Positions 44,782 to 54,021 of a stretch of DNA of 64,000 bases are shown here, piece by piece. Position 1 is the first letter of the stretch. Each line of letters opens with the position of its first letter. The position numbers and the translations under genes are program-made. The stretch is from Nitrosopumilus cobalaminigenes (lineage in GTDB: Archaea > Thermoproteota > Nitrososphaeria > Nitrososphaerales > Nitrosopumilaceae). The notes beneath the pieces are model-generated. The model was not told where the DNA came from. It saw only the letters and a program-made list of their open reading frames with translations, and searched no databases. The stretch lies in assembly GCF_013407145.1 (NCBI RefSeq), contig NZ_CP026993.1:1324590-1388589 (forward strand), given 5' to 3'.

Positions 44782-45756
44782 TCAATCTAAATTTAATACC
44801 TTTGGTAATTGATGGATAGAATCCAACACCAAAATGGCATTATTTTTCTCAAACAAATCTAACTTGGCTTGAGGATTTTTGCTAGTACCTATAATTCCAC
44901 AGAATACTGTCTCATGTCCAGAATCAGTTGTTTTTTTAGCCATGATAAAGTCCTCCATAGAATCTCCAACATAAAGAGAACAAATAGAATTCATTCCTTG
45001 GATAGAATTTAGTAGTGATTTAGGATTAGGTTTTGCCAATTCACGTGATTCATCTTCAAGAAACATAGAATTCTGTAAATCAAATTTTGATAAAAGAGAT
45101 TTTAATGAATATCTAACTGATTCTTTTCCTCGTCCAGTTACCATAGCAAGTTTTGAATTAAATTTATCTAGTAATTTTTCTATCAAAATATCATTTATTA
45201 TAACATCATCTTGTTCAATCAAACCAGATTCAGAGAATTTTGAAGTTTGATTAAATAATTTTTGATATAAGTCTGGTCCATAGAAAAGCTGATCAAATAT
45301 TTGATAAAGTGGATTTTCATGATGAGTTCCAGGATAGGATAATTGTTTTTTGATATTTGATACATCAGTTAAAGTTTCAAGATATTTTTCTACTGAAATA
45401 ATTCCAGTTGAATCAGAATTTTTTATTACATCAAAAATAAAATTTCTTTGATCTTTTTCTAATTGACTTGCAGCAACAAGAGAAATAATGGCAGCATATG
45501 TTAAATCAACTTCATCATTAAAACCACCAGTAGATTTGAATCCATCAATAATTTCAAAATCAATTTCAATAGGATTAGAAATTTTTGCCAAGTTTTCTAA
45601 TACATATTGAGTTGTTTTGATTATTGCTAAATCATAAGATTTTGTAATGTCAATTAAAACACCATCACAATCAAAAATTATTGCATCTACATTATTTAGA
45701 ATATCAATTTTAGAATCATCTACATAGATTCCTTCAGAATTTTTTATCAGAGTCAT
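44782..45756 (-). CDS. HAD-superfamily phosphatase in the his operon, candidate histidinol-phosphatase
   Basis: A 324-residue HAD hydrolase. Motif I is IIFDCDGVLID (about 27-37), motif II is the Thr of AMVTGRGKES, motif III the Lys of ELAKPNPKSLL, and motif IV GDSMEDFIMAK. A large cap follows motif I. Its start overlaps the hisC stop by 4 nt and hisB follows. Neither a HisB-fused nor a PHP-type histidinol-phosphatase is visible, and one is needed between HisC and HisD, so this protein is the obvious candidate. The specific substrate is inference from position. Confidence 0.8.
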   Translation of the reverse strand: MTLIKNSEGIYVDDSKIDILNNVDAIIFDCDGVLIDITKSYDLAIIKTTQYVLENLAKISNPIEIDFEIIDGFKSTGGFNDEVDLTYAAIISLVAASQLEKDQRNFIFDVIKNSDSTGIISVEKYLETLTDVSNIKKQLSYPGTHHENPLYQIFDQLFYGPDLYQKLFNQTSKFSESGLIEQDDVIINDILIEKLLDKFNSKLAMVTGRGKESVRYSLKSLLSKFDLQNSMFLEDESRELAKPNPKSLLNSIQGMNSICSLYVGDSMEDFIMAKKTTDSGHETVFCGIIGTSKNPQAKLDLFEKNNAILVLDSIHQLPKVLNLD

Positions 45757-46823
45757 CCTAGTAAATCACGAATAGCAAGTAAAAATTTTGAATTCATTTC
45801 TTTAGTTCCAATAGTTACTCTAAGACATCCATCATGATTTCCAATTTTTCCTAGTTTTCTAATAGAAATTCCCTGTTCTGCCAATGCTGAATATACTCGC
45901 TTATAGGCTCCATGAGCATCAAAAAGAACAAAATTAGCCTTGGAATCAAACACTTCAAAGGCATCATATTTTCGTAAAGTTTCAATTATTCGTTTTCTCT
46001 CAATTTTGATGGTATCAATAGCATCTTTCATCAAATTAGATTTTTCTAGAGCCTGAATTCCAGATTCAATAGTAATGGTACTTACAGGGTATGGGTATTG
46101 TAAAACATTCATGAAAGATTCTGTAAATTTTTTGTTTGCAATGAAATAACCCAATCGTAATCCAGCTAAACCAAATGATTTTGAAAGAGTTTGAACAACT
46201 ATAAGATTTTCTTGAGTTTTAGTTAAATTAGAAAGAGAGTATTCACTAAATTCTCCATATGCTTCATCAATAATTACAAGGCCATCAAAAGATTTGATCA
46301 ATTTTTGCAATTCATTTTTTGAAAATTGAAATCCTGTAGGATTGTTTGGAGAGTCAAGATAAAGGATATCAGCATTTTTAGATTTTTTTGTAAAATCTTT
46401 CATGTCTAATTCCATATCATCAGAAAATGGAATTGCAATTAATGGAATATTATAGAGTTTACAACGTTCTTCAAAAAATCCAAAAGTAGGATTTGAAGTT
46501 AGAACCTTGGTTTGTTTTGAAGCAAAATTTGAAAGAATCAAATCTAGAATTTGATCAGAGCCATTTCCAACACCAATCATATACGACGGTATTTTTGTAA
46601 ATTTAGATATTGCATTAATTAGTCTCTCAACACCACCGAGAGGATATTCCCTAATATCAGAATTTTTTCTTGCAGAAGAAATAATATCATTTTGGAATTG
46701 TTTGGAAATAACATAATTTTCATTCGAATCTAATTTTACTGAATCTTGAATAAATTCTGGTTTTTGGTATCCCCCAATTGAATTAAATTTTTTTATTTTT
46801 TCTTCAAACCAATTTTTTTTCAA
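45753..46823 (-). CDS. hisC: Histidinol-phosphate aminotransferase
   Basis: A 356-residue class I/II PLP aminotransferase. LDSNENYVIS at the N-terminus, PLGGVERLINAI, GNGSDQILDLI, YLDSPNNPTG (PLP-binding Asn), IIDEAYGEFS (Asp), and TLSKSFGLAGLRLGY with the Schiff-base Lys are present; LRVTIGT near the end binds the phosphate. Its ATG overlaps the hisD stop by 4 nt. Confidence 0.95.
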   Translation of the reverse strand: MKKNWFEEKIKKFNSIGGYQKPEFIQDSVKLDSNENYVISKQFQNDIISSARKNSDIREYPLGGVERLINAISKFTKIPSYMIGVGNGSDQILDLILSNFASKQTKVLTSNPTFGFFEERCKLYNIPLIAIPFSDDMELDMKDFTKKSKNADILYLDSPNNPTGFQFSKNELQKLIKSFDGLVIIDEAYGEFSEYSLSNLTKTQENLIVVQTLSKSFGLAGLRLGYFIANKKFTESFMNVLQYPYPVSTITIESGIQALEKSNLMKDAIDTIKIERKRIIETLRKYDAFEVFDSKANFVLFDAHGAYKRVYSALAEQGISIRKLGKIGNHDGCLRVTIGTKEMNSKFLLAIRDLLG

Positions 46824-48094
46824 TTTAATCTACCCCTAACTGCTTCATAGTGATTGGAAAGGCCTTCAGCTTCAGTCAATATTTTGATGTATTTTGAGAT
46901 CTTTGAAAGAGATTTTTTAGATGATGTAATCTGTGTGTTTACTTTGATGAAATCTAAAATAGAAAGGGAACCTCGAATTTTTCCAAATCCATTTGTTGGA
47001 AGTATGTGATTTGAGCCTAAAATATAGTCACTAGCAGCTGAAGGAGTGTTATTTCCTATCAAAATTAGACCAGAAGAAGTGATTTTTGAGGATATTGATT
47101 CAGAATTTTTGGTTATAATTTGCAAGTGTTCAGGAGCTAAAATATTTGCAAGTTTTATCATATCAGAATTAGTCTTACAGATTCCAATAAATCCATTATT
47201 TTCAAGACTATATTTTGCAATTTTTCGTCTCTGGATTGTTGGAAGCAATTCAGAGACGATTTTCTTAACTGATGCTGCAAGTTTTTCAGACGTAGTTATC
47301 AAATAACAAAATGTGTCATTGCTGTGTTCAGATTGAGAAATCAAATCTAGTGCAACAAATTTAGCATTAGCAGAATTATCAGCTATAATTCCTAACTCAG
47401 TAGGACCTGCAAGCATATCAATACCAGTCTGTATACTTACTAAAGATTTTGCAGATGTGACAAATGCCCCACCGGGACCTACAATTTTGTCAACTTTGGG
47501 AATGGATTTTGTTCCATAAGATAATGCACCAATAGATTGTGCCCCGCCTGTTTTGTAAATTTCATTAGCGCCACAAATATCAGCAGCTACAATTGTTAAC
47601 GGATCAATCTTTCCATCAGAATTAGGTGGAGATACAACTACTATTCTTTTGACACCAGCAATTTTAGCTGGAACTACAGACATCATTACAGAACTTGGGT
47701 ATCTAGCTAATCCACCTGGAATGTAACATCCTACACTTTGAATTGGAATGAAATTTTTAGAGATTTTTATTCCATCATGATTGATTGTTTTATTTTTTAA
47801 TAGTGATTTAACCACAGATTCTGTTTTGCCGAGTCTATCTTTTGCTAGTTTAATTGCATCAAGTTCAGCTTTTGACACTTTTGAATAAGCATTTTTTATT
47901 TCATTTTCAGATATTCGTAAGGAAGAAATATTTGCTTTACTGAATTTCTTTTCATATTTCCTAACAGCAACATCGCCATTTTTTCTAACATTTTTTAGTA
48001 TAGATTCGACTATGGTTTTGTTGTTTTGAGGCTGTTTTGGGATAATTTTTTCTGCAAACGTTTCAACATTAGATACTTTGATTATTCTCATCAA
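46820..48094 (-). CDS. hisD: Histidinol dehydrogenase
   Basis: This 424-residue zinc enzyme oxidises histidinol to histidine. Signatures: YIPGGLARYPSSVMM, GGAQSIGALSYGT, KIVGPGGAFVT, DMLAGPTELGIIAD, QSEHSNDTFCYLI (Gln/His zinc ligands), APEHLQI and GSNHILPTNG. Full length. Second gene of the operon; overlaps hisG by 4 nt. Confidence 0.97.
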   Translation of the reverse strand: MMRIIKVSNVETFAEKIIPKQPQNNKTIVESILKNVRKNGDVAVRKYEKKFSKANISSLRISENEIKNAYSKVSKAELDAIKLAKDRLGKTESVVKSLLKNKTINHDGIKISKNFIPIQSVGCYIPGGLARYPSSVMMSVVPAKIAGVKRIVVVSPPNSDGKIDPLTIVAADICGANEIYKTGGAQSIGALSYGTKSIPKVDKIVGPGGAFVTSAKSLVSIQTGIDMLAGPTELGIIADNSANAKFVALDLISQSEHSNDTFCYLITTSEKLAASVKKIVSELLPTIQRRKIAKYSLENNGFIGICKTNSDMIKLANILAPEHLQIITKNSESISSKITSSGLILIGNNTPSAASDYILGSNHILPTNGFGKIRGSLSILDFIKVNTQITSSKKSLSKISKYIKILTEAEGLSNHYEAVRGRLN

Positions 48095-49068
48095 TTTTCT
48101 TCGTCACGCTTTATCTCCTCAAGTTCAAGTATTTGTCTTGGTTCATGAACTACAAGACCTTGAGCAATTTTCCTTAGTTTAGGAATAAGTTTGTGGAATT
48201 CTTCTTTTTTAATGACTGTATTCACACCAAACCATCCTTGTTCACTTAATGGACTTATTGTTGGTTTTTTGAGAGAAGGCATCTGTGTCAACAGTTTTTT
48301 CAGATTTTTTTCCTCCACATTTAGATAAATGTGTAAGAATTTTCTTCCATGAACTGCACCTCTCATCAACGTAACAATATCAAAGATTTTTTCACGTTTT
48401 TTAGGATCTTTTAATGATTTTTTATTTACAATCAAATGTGCAGTTGAAGTTAATACCTCATCTACAATTTTGAGTTTATTTTGTTTAAGAGTTGTTCCAG
48501 TCTCAGTAACATCCATTATTGCATCAACATCTTCAGGAGGCTTTGCTTCAGTTGCACCAAATGATAAATGAATTTGAACATTTTTGTTATTTCCTAATCG
48601 AACCCAAGGAGTTACAATAAGAGGATCTTTAGAGCCATAGTATTTTTTGTAAGACTTGCATTGTTTTAGAAATTTTGAAGCAGTTGTGAGATACTCAGAT
48701 GAAATTCTAAGTGTTTTTTTCTTTTTACCATAATCTGCAATCATTTCATCAAGGTTTTTGTAGCGATATTTATCTGGAAATGCAATCACTAATCTAATTT
48801 TTCCATATTCTAAATCCAATATTGGTTCAACATCAGAATTTGTTTCTCCCACCCAATCTTTACCTGTAATTCCAACATCATACAGTCCTTCAGCAACCAA
48901 TGTTGGAATTTCTTGAGGACGAAGCATTTTGACAATAATACTAGGATCATCCAAATAGACTCGATAAGTTCTACTTTTCCTATTTACCTTAGTCCAAGAT
49001 TTTTCTAATAGTTTGAAAGTAGCATCTTCAAGACTACCTTTAGGAATAGCAAATTTTACTTCAGACAT
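48091..49068 (-). CDS. hisG: ATP phosphoribosyltransferase, long form
   Basis: The 325-residue first enzyme of histidine synthesis. VKFAIPKGSLEDATFKLLEK, GLYDVGITGKDWVGE and DVTETGTTLKQN mark the catalytic part. A C-terminal domain from about residue 225 (RGAVHGRKFLHIYLNVEEKN...) corresponds to the regulatory domain of long-form HisG, so no HisZ is needed and histidine feedback is likely. A GTG at 49083 opens the frame, but the TATA box at 49091-49100 puts transcription start at about 49068-49070, so the ATG at 49068 (MSEVKFAIPK) is chosen, giving a leaderless operon start. Confidence 0.95.
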   Translation of the reverse strand: MSEVKFAIPKGSLEDATFKLLEKSWTKVNRKSRTYRVYLDDPSIIVKMLRPQEIPTLVAEGLYDVGITGKDWVGETNSDVEPILDLEYGKIRLVIAFPDKYRYKNLDEMIADYGKKKKTLRISSEYLTTASKFLKQCKSYKKYYGSKDPLIVTPWVRLGNNKNVQIHLSFGATEAKPPEDVDAIMDVTETGTTLKQNKLKIVDEVLTSTAHLIVNKKSLKDPKKREKIFDIVTLMRGAVHGRKFLHIYLNVEEKNLKKLLTQMPSLKKPTISPLSEQGWFGVNTVIKKEEFHKLIPKLRKIAQGLVVHEPRQILELEEIKRDEEN

Positions 49069-49090
49069 TTTCAATTTTTTCACTTTTTAG

Positions 49091-49100
49091 GTATATAATC
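49091..49100 (-). promoter_or_regulatory. TATA box of the his operon
   Basis: The plus-strand gtatataatc reads gattatatac on the minus strand and is centred about 27 nt before the chosen hisG ATG. It lies between HMG-CoA reductase and hisG, so the his genes can be transcribed independently of the upstream pair. Confidence 0.7.
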
Positions 49101-49106
49101 GCATGT

Positions 49107-50363
49107 TTAAATTTGCTCAAGCAATTCTTTAGCCCTATCAAGTGAAATTTTCTTTTCTTCAATCATTTTTTGTACAATTTCATCTATTTGATCAGTGGTT
49201 GCACCTGCAGCAGCAGCCAAATTTCTTGCATGTAAACGCATATGTCCTTTTTGAATACCTTCAGTTGCAAGTGCACGAATAGCACTATAATTTTGGGCCA
49301 ATCCAGTAGCAGTCATAACACATGCAAGCTCTTGTGCAGATGATGCACCTAGAATTTTTGCACATACTTTAGCCACAGGGTGAACATTTGCAATTCCTCC
49401 AACAATACCTACTGAAAGAGGAATCTCTAAAATGCCAACTAAATTTCCATCATTGTCCTTGCTCCATTTACTTAGAGATCTATAAGTTCCAGATTGTGCT
49501 GCATAGGCATTTGCTGCTGCTTCTATAGCTCTACTATCTTGACCAACAGCATTTGCAACAGCTATAGTTCCATTCATAATTCCTTTGTTATGAGTCACAG
49601 CTCTATACACATCATTATCTGCAAATTCAAATGCAGAAATAATATTATCAACAACTTGTTCTCCACCTACTGCTTCTTTTTCAAACACAGCAGTTGCTTT
49701 GACCATTCTTCTAGTTGAATAATTTGAGAGGATTCTCAATAATGCTCTTCCACCAGTAATTTTTTCAATCAGTGGAGAAACGGCTTCACACATAGTATTG
49801 GTTACATTTGCACCCATTGCATCACCAACATCAATCAATAATTCAACAATTAGCATTTTACCAGATGGAGTGTCAATTTCTTTACATGAAATCTCTTTTG
49901 CACCCTTTCCCATTTTTGACAAGGTATTACTTTTTGAATTAGCTAATTGAAGAATTTCATTTGTTGAATTTTTAATTTGTTGAATTGCAGAAGATAAATC
50001 AACATCCAAAATTTGTATTTGACCAATGCTAAAAGATTCATTTGCTGTAACTTCAAAACCACCTTTAATTCGTGCAATTTTAGCACCTTTTGATGCAGCA
50101 GCAATTACCGAGGGTTCTTCAATTACCATTGGAACTACATAATCCTTATCATTAATCTTGAAGTTTGTAGCAACTCCTAATGGAAGTGAAAATGTTCCAA
50201 TTGCATTTTCAACCATCTTGTCTGCTTTTTCAAAAGAAATTCCGCCATTTTCATTTTGTAAAATTTCCAATTCCTCAATTGAAAGATTTGCAAAGTTTCC
50301 AACAATGTCTAACCTTTCTTTTCTAGATTTTTCAAAAAATTTTGAAATTGATGAATCTGGCAT
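49107..50363 (-). CDS. 3-hydroxy-3-methylglutaryl-CoA reductase, class II
   Basis: A 418-residue soluble enzyme that makes mevalonate for archaeal ether lipids. VENAIGTFSLPLGVATNF and IEEPSVIAAASKGA (Glu83), DAMGANVTNT, THNKGIMNG (Lys about 260), GQDSRAIEAAANAYAAQSG (Asp about 276) and the C-terminal LHARNLA His are present. The Glu83 position, the 16-residue Lys-Asp spacing and the DSRAIEA sequence match class II (Pseudomonas mevalonii-like) enzymes, not the class I enzymes of most archaea. It lies 1 nt after the sugar-dehydrogenase stop. Confidence 0.9.
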   Translation of the reverse strand: MPDSSISKFFEKSRKERLDIVGNFANLSIEELEILQNENGGISFEKADKMVENAIGTFSLPLGVATNFKINDKDYVVPMVIEEPSVIAAASKGAKIARIKGGFEVTANESFSIGQIQILDVDLSSAIQQIKNSTNEILQLANSKSNTLSKMGKGAKEISCKEIDTPSGKMLIVELLIDVGDAMGANVTNTMCEAVSPLIEKITGGRALLRILSNYSTRRMVKATAVFEKEAVGGEQVVDNIISAFEFADNDVYRAVTHNKGIMNGTIAVANAVGQDSRAIEAAANAYAAQSGTYRSLSKWSKDNDGNLVGILEIPLSVGIVGGIANVHPVAKVCAKILGASSAQELACVMTATGLAQNYSAIRALATEGIQKGHMRLHARNLAAAAGATTDQIDEIVQKMIEEKKISLDRAKELLEQI

Positions 50364-50364
50364 T

Positions 50365-51456
50365 TTATTTCAGTATCCTCAATAGTTTATCATCCATACT
50401 ATCTGGAAAACCTTTTCCATCAGTATTTGAAGTAATTACATACAGACTACCATCTTGACCTTGTACCACATCTCTAACACGTCCTATTCCACTTAGAATG
50501 GATTTTTGAGAACTAAGTCCTTCATCAAAATCCAATTGATAGAGATTTGCAGCTCTCATAGAAGCCATAATAAATGAAGATTCAAAATCCAAGGACTCTC
50601 CAGAATAATACAATATGCCTCCAGGTTCTATACTTGGATCATAGCAAAGGACTGCATCTTCAAATTTTTCATTCCCAGAACATTGTTGCTCAGGCCATCC
50701 ATAATTTTTACCTGCTTGAATCAGATTAATTTCATCATTTTTTTCTGGTCCAAATTCTGCTACAAACAAATTTCCACTATCATCCCAAGTGATCCCTTGA
50801 GGATTTCTGTGTCCCAAAGAGTATACAGGTGAGTTGTTAAAGGGATTATCTTCTGGAATGGTACCATCGTCATTAATTCTTAAAATTTTTCCTGACAATG
50901 AATTAAGATCTTGAGGAAGGTGAGAAGCATCAGAAACTGTACCTGTTCCTACATACAATTTGTTATCAGGTCCAAATTTAATAAAACCTCCATTTGTAAA
51001 TGAAGAACCAGGGATTTTATCTAATATAGTTTCAGCAGTAACAAGTTTATTTTCTGATTCAGTAATTTGTAAAATTTTATTCCACAAAATATCATTTTCT
51101 TCATAAGTCATGAAAACATACATCAAATGATTTGTAGAAAAATTTGGGTGTAATGCAATTCCTAATAATCCACCATCAAACACATCTGCAGTACGCAAAG
51201 TAGCTAATGGAGATTCTAACAAGGTATTATTTTGAATTACTCTAATCAGTCCATCTTTTTCAGTAACAAAAATTCTATCATCAGAAACTGCAATAGCTCT
51301 AGGCTTAGTGAGATTTTCAGCTAATACAGTTACAAAATCACTATCAGAATTTGAATTTGGTTCAGGCAAAGGTATAGGATCATTTGGGGAAGTTAAAACT
51401 AATACAGAAAATACTATGGCAAAAGCGATTGCAGCGATTTGTATTTTTTTATCCAT
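50365..51456 (-). CDS. PQQ-type sugar (aldose/sorbosone) dehydrogenase-like beta-propeller
   Basis: A 363-residue exported or membrane-tethered protein with an N-terminal hydrophobic helix (IQIAAIAFAIVFSVLVLTSP). The six-bladed propeller shows the GSDH/YliI signatures: LTKPRAIAVSDDRIFVTEKDG, DGGLLGIALHPNF, GGFIKFGPDNKLYVGTG, SLSGKILRINDDGTIPEDNP, YSLGHRNPQGITWD, VAEFGPEKNDEINLI, and GKNYGWPE. Family members oxidise aldoses with PQQ; whether this lineage makes PQQ is not shown here. It is the first gene before HMG-CoA reductase. Confidence 0.87.
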   Translation of the reverse strand: MDKKIQIAAIAFAIVFSVLVLTSPNDPIPLPEPNSNSDSDFVTVLAENLTKPRAIAVSDDRIFVTEKDGLIRVIQNNTLLESPLATLRTADVFDGGLLGIALHPNFSTNHLMYVFMTYEENDILWNKILQITESENKLVTAETILDKIPGSSFTNGGFIKFGPDNKLYVGTGTVSDASHLPQDLNSLSGKILRINDDGTIPEDNPFNNSPVYSLGHRNPQGITWDDSGNLFVAEFGPEKNDEINLIQAGKNYGWPEQQCSGNEKFEDAVLCYDPSIEPGGILYYSGESLDFESSFIMASMRAANLYQLDFDEGLSSQKSILSGIGRVRDVVQGQDGSLYVITSNTDGKGFPDSMDDKLLRILK

Positions 51457-51510
51457 GAAAAGACAATCTTTTCAAATCCTATTAATTACTTTCAAGAATT
51501 TGATAAAGCG

Positions 51511-51517
51511 TATATAC
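51511..51517 (+). promoter_or_regulatory. TATA box of the initiator tRNA
   Basis: tatatac lies 25 nt upstream of the tRNA 5' end, the usual archaeal distance. Confidence 0.7.
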
Positions 51518-51538
51518 GGCTCAACTTCATTTATGTTC

Positions 51539-51613
51539 AGCGGGGTGGGGAAGCCAGGTCATCCCGGCGGGCTCATAACCCGCAGTTCAGTAGTTCAAAT
51601 CTACTCCCCGCTA
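51539..51613 (+). tRNA. Initiator tRNA-Met (anticodon CAT)
   Basis: Acceptor arms agcgggg (51539-51545) and ccccgct (51606-51612) pair fully, with discriminator a. Anticodon loop ctcataa has CAT at 51574-51576. Archaeal initiator marks are present: A1-U72 at the end of the acceptor and three G-C pairs (ggg/ccc) next to the anticodon loop. T-stem agtag/ctact with loop ttcaaat. No intron and no encoded CCA. The convergent tiaS stop is 1 nt away. Confidence 0.96.
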
Positions 51614-51614
51614 C

Positions 51615-52967
51615 TTAGTTTCTATAAACACAAAACCATGAAATTGATTTATCAAATTTTGAAGATTTGTTATTCATACCAATTCGCTGTAATGGTCGTG
51701 TAAGATGCCTATGTGCAGATATTTTCGGTAGATAGAGTTGTTTTTTGATCTTTCTTGGAATTTCAATAGAGATTTTTTTAGAGGCTTTTCTTCCACAACG
51801 AACACATTGGAATCCTTGATTCTGGCCTTTTGACTTCATTTTTTTGTGACATGTATTACATTGAGGGTTTGATAGGACAGTGTTCTTTTTTAGTGAAATA
51901 ATATCAATAAATTCTAGATTAATTATTCGTGGAAAATGTTTAGAAGCTTTTCTAACTCCTCCACCAACACTAATTTTATCTCCTTTTAGTAAATTTGATG
52001 CAATTATAGTCATACCAGTTGGTTTGTAAACAGCACACCAAAATTCATGATTCTTAGAAATAATTTTAAAGAATACATGTCCTCCTTTTACAATTTTTGG
52101 ATTATTGGATAAAACACCAGAAATTTTCCCTGATGCATAAGGTTTCATATTTTCAAAATTTAATTCATTTTTCAAATGATCTCCAGTTCCTTGATTAGAT
52201 TTGAAAATCATATATCCATCTAATTTTTCATTTGTTTTGATAATTTTGGTAGCAGATAACAGAGAATCTACATTTTCACCTCTAACTCCATAGAAAACAG
52301 GATCAGGTCCATGAGGAGTTATTAAAACTCGACCTTTCTTAGTGTCAAAACTATTGAAAGTATTAGGAGAAGTTTTTTCTTGCATATGTTTTACACTCTC
52401 TGTAGAAATTTTTCTTTCTTTACCAAATTTTGGTTTTTTACGGTAGCTTAAAAGTTCCAATGTATGATCTTCAAAATCATATCCTATTGCACCTATAGCA
52501 CCAACCAATCCTTGACCATTTCCTTGATAATAAATCTCAAGATTATTTTTTTTAGCAAATGTTTTTGCATTATTACGATTAATTAATTGCCATAAAGCTA
52601 ATTTACTAAATTTAATAAATTCAGTTGGGATACTATCACTTTCAAAAAATACTAATCCCGGATTAGCACCATTTTTAGTATCAGAATATTTTGATACAAG
52701 ATTTTTAATTTGATTTTTAATTTTTGATGGATTTTTTGTTTTTATTTTAAAAGAAACTGCACCGTTTCCCCTAGTTTTCCATGGAATGTTAGGATTGAAC
52801 CTAATTAATCGTGGAAAATCCAAAAATTCTGTTTTTTGTTTTTGGAGGGAATCAACAATTTTGTATGCTAAAAAGGTGGTACACATACCTTTAGGGGAAT
52901 CAGTATCATCAAATCCTACATTAAGTATAGTTTCCTTTTCCATGACTTGTTTTAATTGATTAGACAT
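51615..52967 (-). CDS. tiaS: tRNA(Ile2) 2-agmatinylcytidine synthetase TiaS
   Basis: A 450-residue enzyme that attaches agmatine to C34 of the CAU-anticodon tRNA-Ile2 so that it reads AUA. Signature N-terminus NVGFDDTDSPKGMCTT (ATP/phosphate motif), RFNPNIPWKTRGNGAV, GVRGENVDSLLSAT, the OB-fold region (SGKISGVLSNNPKIVKGGHVFF), and a C-terminal zinc ribbon CNTCHKKMK...CVRCG. Full length. It sits tail to tail with a CAU initiator tRNA. Confidence 0.96.
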   Translation of the reverse strand: MSNQLKQVMEKETILNVGFDDTDSPKGMCTTFLAYKIVDSLQKQKTEFLDFPRLIRFNPNIPWKTRGNGAVSFKIKTKNPSKIKNQIKNLVSKYSDTKNGANPGLVFFESDSIPTEFIKFSKLALWQLINRNNAKTFAKKNNLEIYYQGNGQGLVGAIGAIGYDFEDHTLELLSYRKKPKFGKERKISTESVKHMQEKTSPNTFNSFDTKKGRVLITPHGPDPVFYGVRGENVDSLLSATKIIKTNEKLDGYMIFKSNQGTGDHLKNELNFENMKPYASGKISGVLSNNPKIVKGGHVFFKIISKNHEFWCAVYKPTGMTIIASNLLKGDKISVGGGVRKASKHFPRIINLEFIDIISLKKNTVLSNPQCNTCHKKMKSKGQNQGFQCVRCGRKASKKISIEIPRKIKKQLYLPKISAHRHLTRPLQRIGMNNKSSKFDKSISWFCVYRN

Positions 52968-53007
52968 TTTTAGTTGTTGTAACCTTCAGTTGATTTAAAT
53001 TAATAAC

Positions 53008-54021
53008 GTGCCATTCCAAGCTGAATTGATCATAGTAGATGAAGCAAGAATTTTCAAAGAAATTGAAGAAAAGAACCCTGCATCTGTTTCATTAAATGGT
53101 CCAGATGGCATGCTACCTCAAATTCAAGATATGGCAATTAAAATTTCGACAAAATATGACATTCCAGCATATGTTTTAGCAGATACTACATGGGGAACTT
53201 GTGATTTGAATACAACAGGTTCAAAAATTCTAGGTGCTGAAATTCAATTTAACATTGGACATACAATTAATACAGAAGCACTAGAAAAAAATTTAGTTTT
53301 AATTGATGCTTTTGATGATGTTGGATTTGATAGTGTTGCAGAACAATGTACAGATATCTTAAAAGGAAAACTAGTTTCACTTGTCACAGACAGTCAACAT
53401 TTACACCAAATGGATAAAGTTGAAAAAATTTTAACAAAAAATGGAATTAAAGTAAAAATTGGAAAGGGAAAAGGACAACTAAATGACGGTCAAGTATTTG
53501 GTTGTGAATTTTACCCTGCAACAGAATTAAAAAAAGAAGTTGATGCTTATGTATTTTTAGGACAAAGTAATTTTCATGCAGCAGGAATTGCATTATCAAC
53601 AAATTTGCCTACATTTGTTTTAGATCCTTATTTTAATGAAGTAAGAGAAGTGACAGAATTTGCGCGTTCACTCAAAAAGAAAGCATCTCTAGCAATATTC
53701 AAAGCAGCAGAAGCAAAATCATTTGGAATAATTATTGGATTGAAAGAAGGACAATTATCAAAAGTATTTGGATTAAAATTCAAAAAAGAATTAGAAAAAG
53801 AGGGAAAATCAGTTCAATTATTTGCACTTACAGACATTACAAATGAAAGATTAAACAATCTTAGAGGGATTGATGCATTTATTCAGGTTGCCTGCCCAAG
53901 AATTTCTACAGATAATCAATTTGACAAGCCAGTATTGTCTACTCCACAGGCTAATGCACTTCTAAAAGTTTTACGAAAAGAAAGCATTGGCGAATATCTA
54001 GAAATTCCTCACTGGTTGTAA
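53008..54021 (+). CDS. dph2: Diphthamide biosynthesis enzyme Dph2
   Basis: A 337-residue non-canonical radical SAM enzyme that transfers the 3-amino-3-carboxypropyl group to His of elongation factor 2. The three cluster cysteines are Cys65 (WGTCDLN), Cys166 (FGCEFYP) and Cys296 (QVACPRIS), one per subdomain as in Pyrococcus Dph2. Start is GTG at 53008, preceded by a Thr-rich tract of the tiaS divergent region; 40 nt separate the two starts. Confidence 0.95.
   Translation: MPFQAELIIVDEARIFKEIEEKNPASVSLNGPDGMLPQIQDMAIKISTKYDIPAYVLADTTWGTCDLNTTGSKILGAEIQFNIGHTINTEALEKNLVLIDAFDDVGFDSVAEQCTDILKGKLVSLVTDSQHLHQMDKVEKILTKNGIKVKIGKGKGQLNDGQVFGCEFYPATELKKEVDAYVFLGQSNFHAAGIALSTNLPTFVLDPYFNEVREVTEFARSLKKKASLAIFKAAEAKSFGIIIGLKEGQLSKVFGLKFKKELEKEGKSVQLFALTDITNERLNNLRGIDAFIQVACPRISTDNQFDKPVLSTPQANALLKVLRKESIGEYLEIPHWL

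Noticed and set aside
51539-51613. Reading the CAT tRNA as tRNA-Ile2, the substrate of the adjacent TiaS
   Set aside because: It has the archaeal initiator features (A1-U72, three G-C pairs by the anticodon loop).
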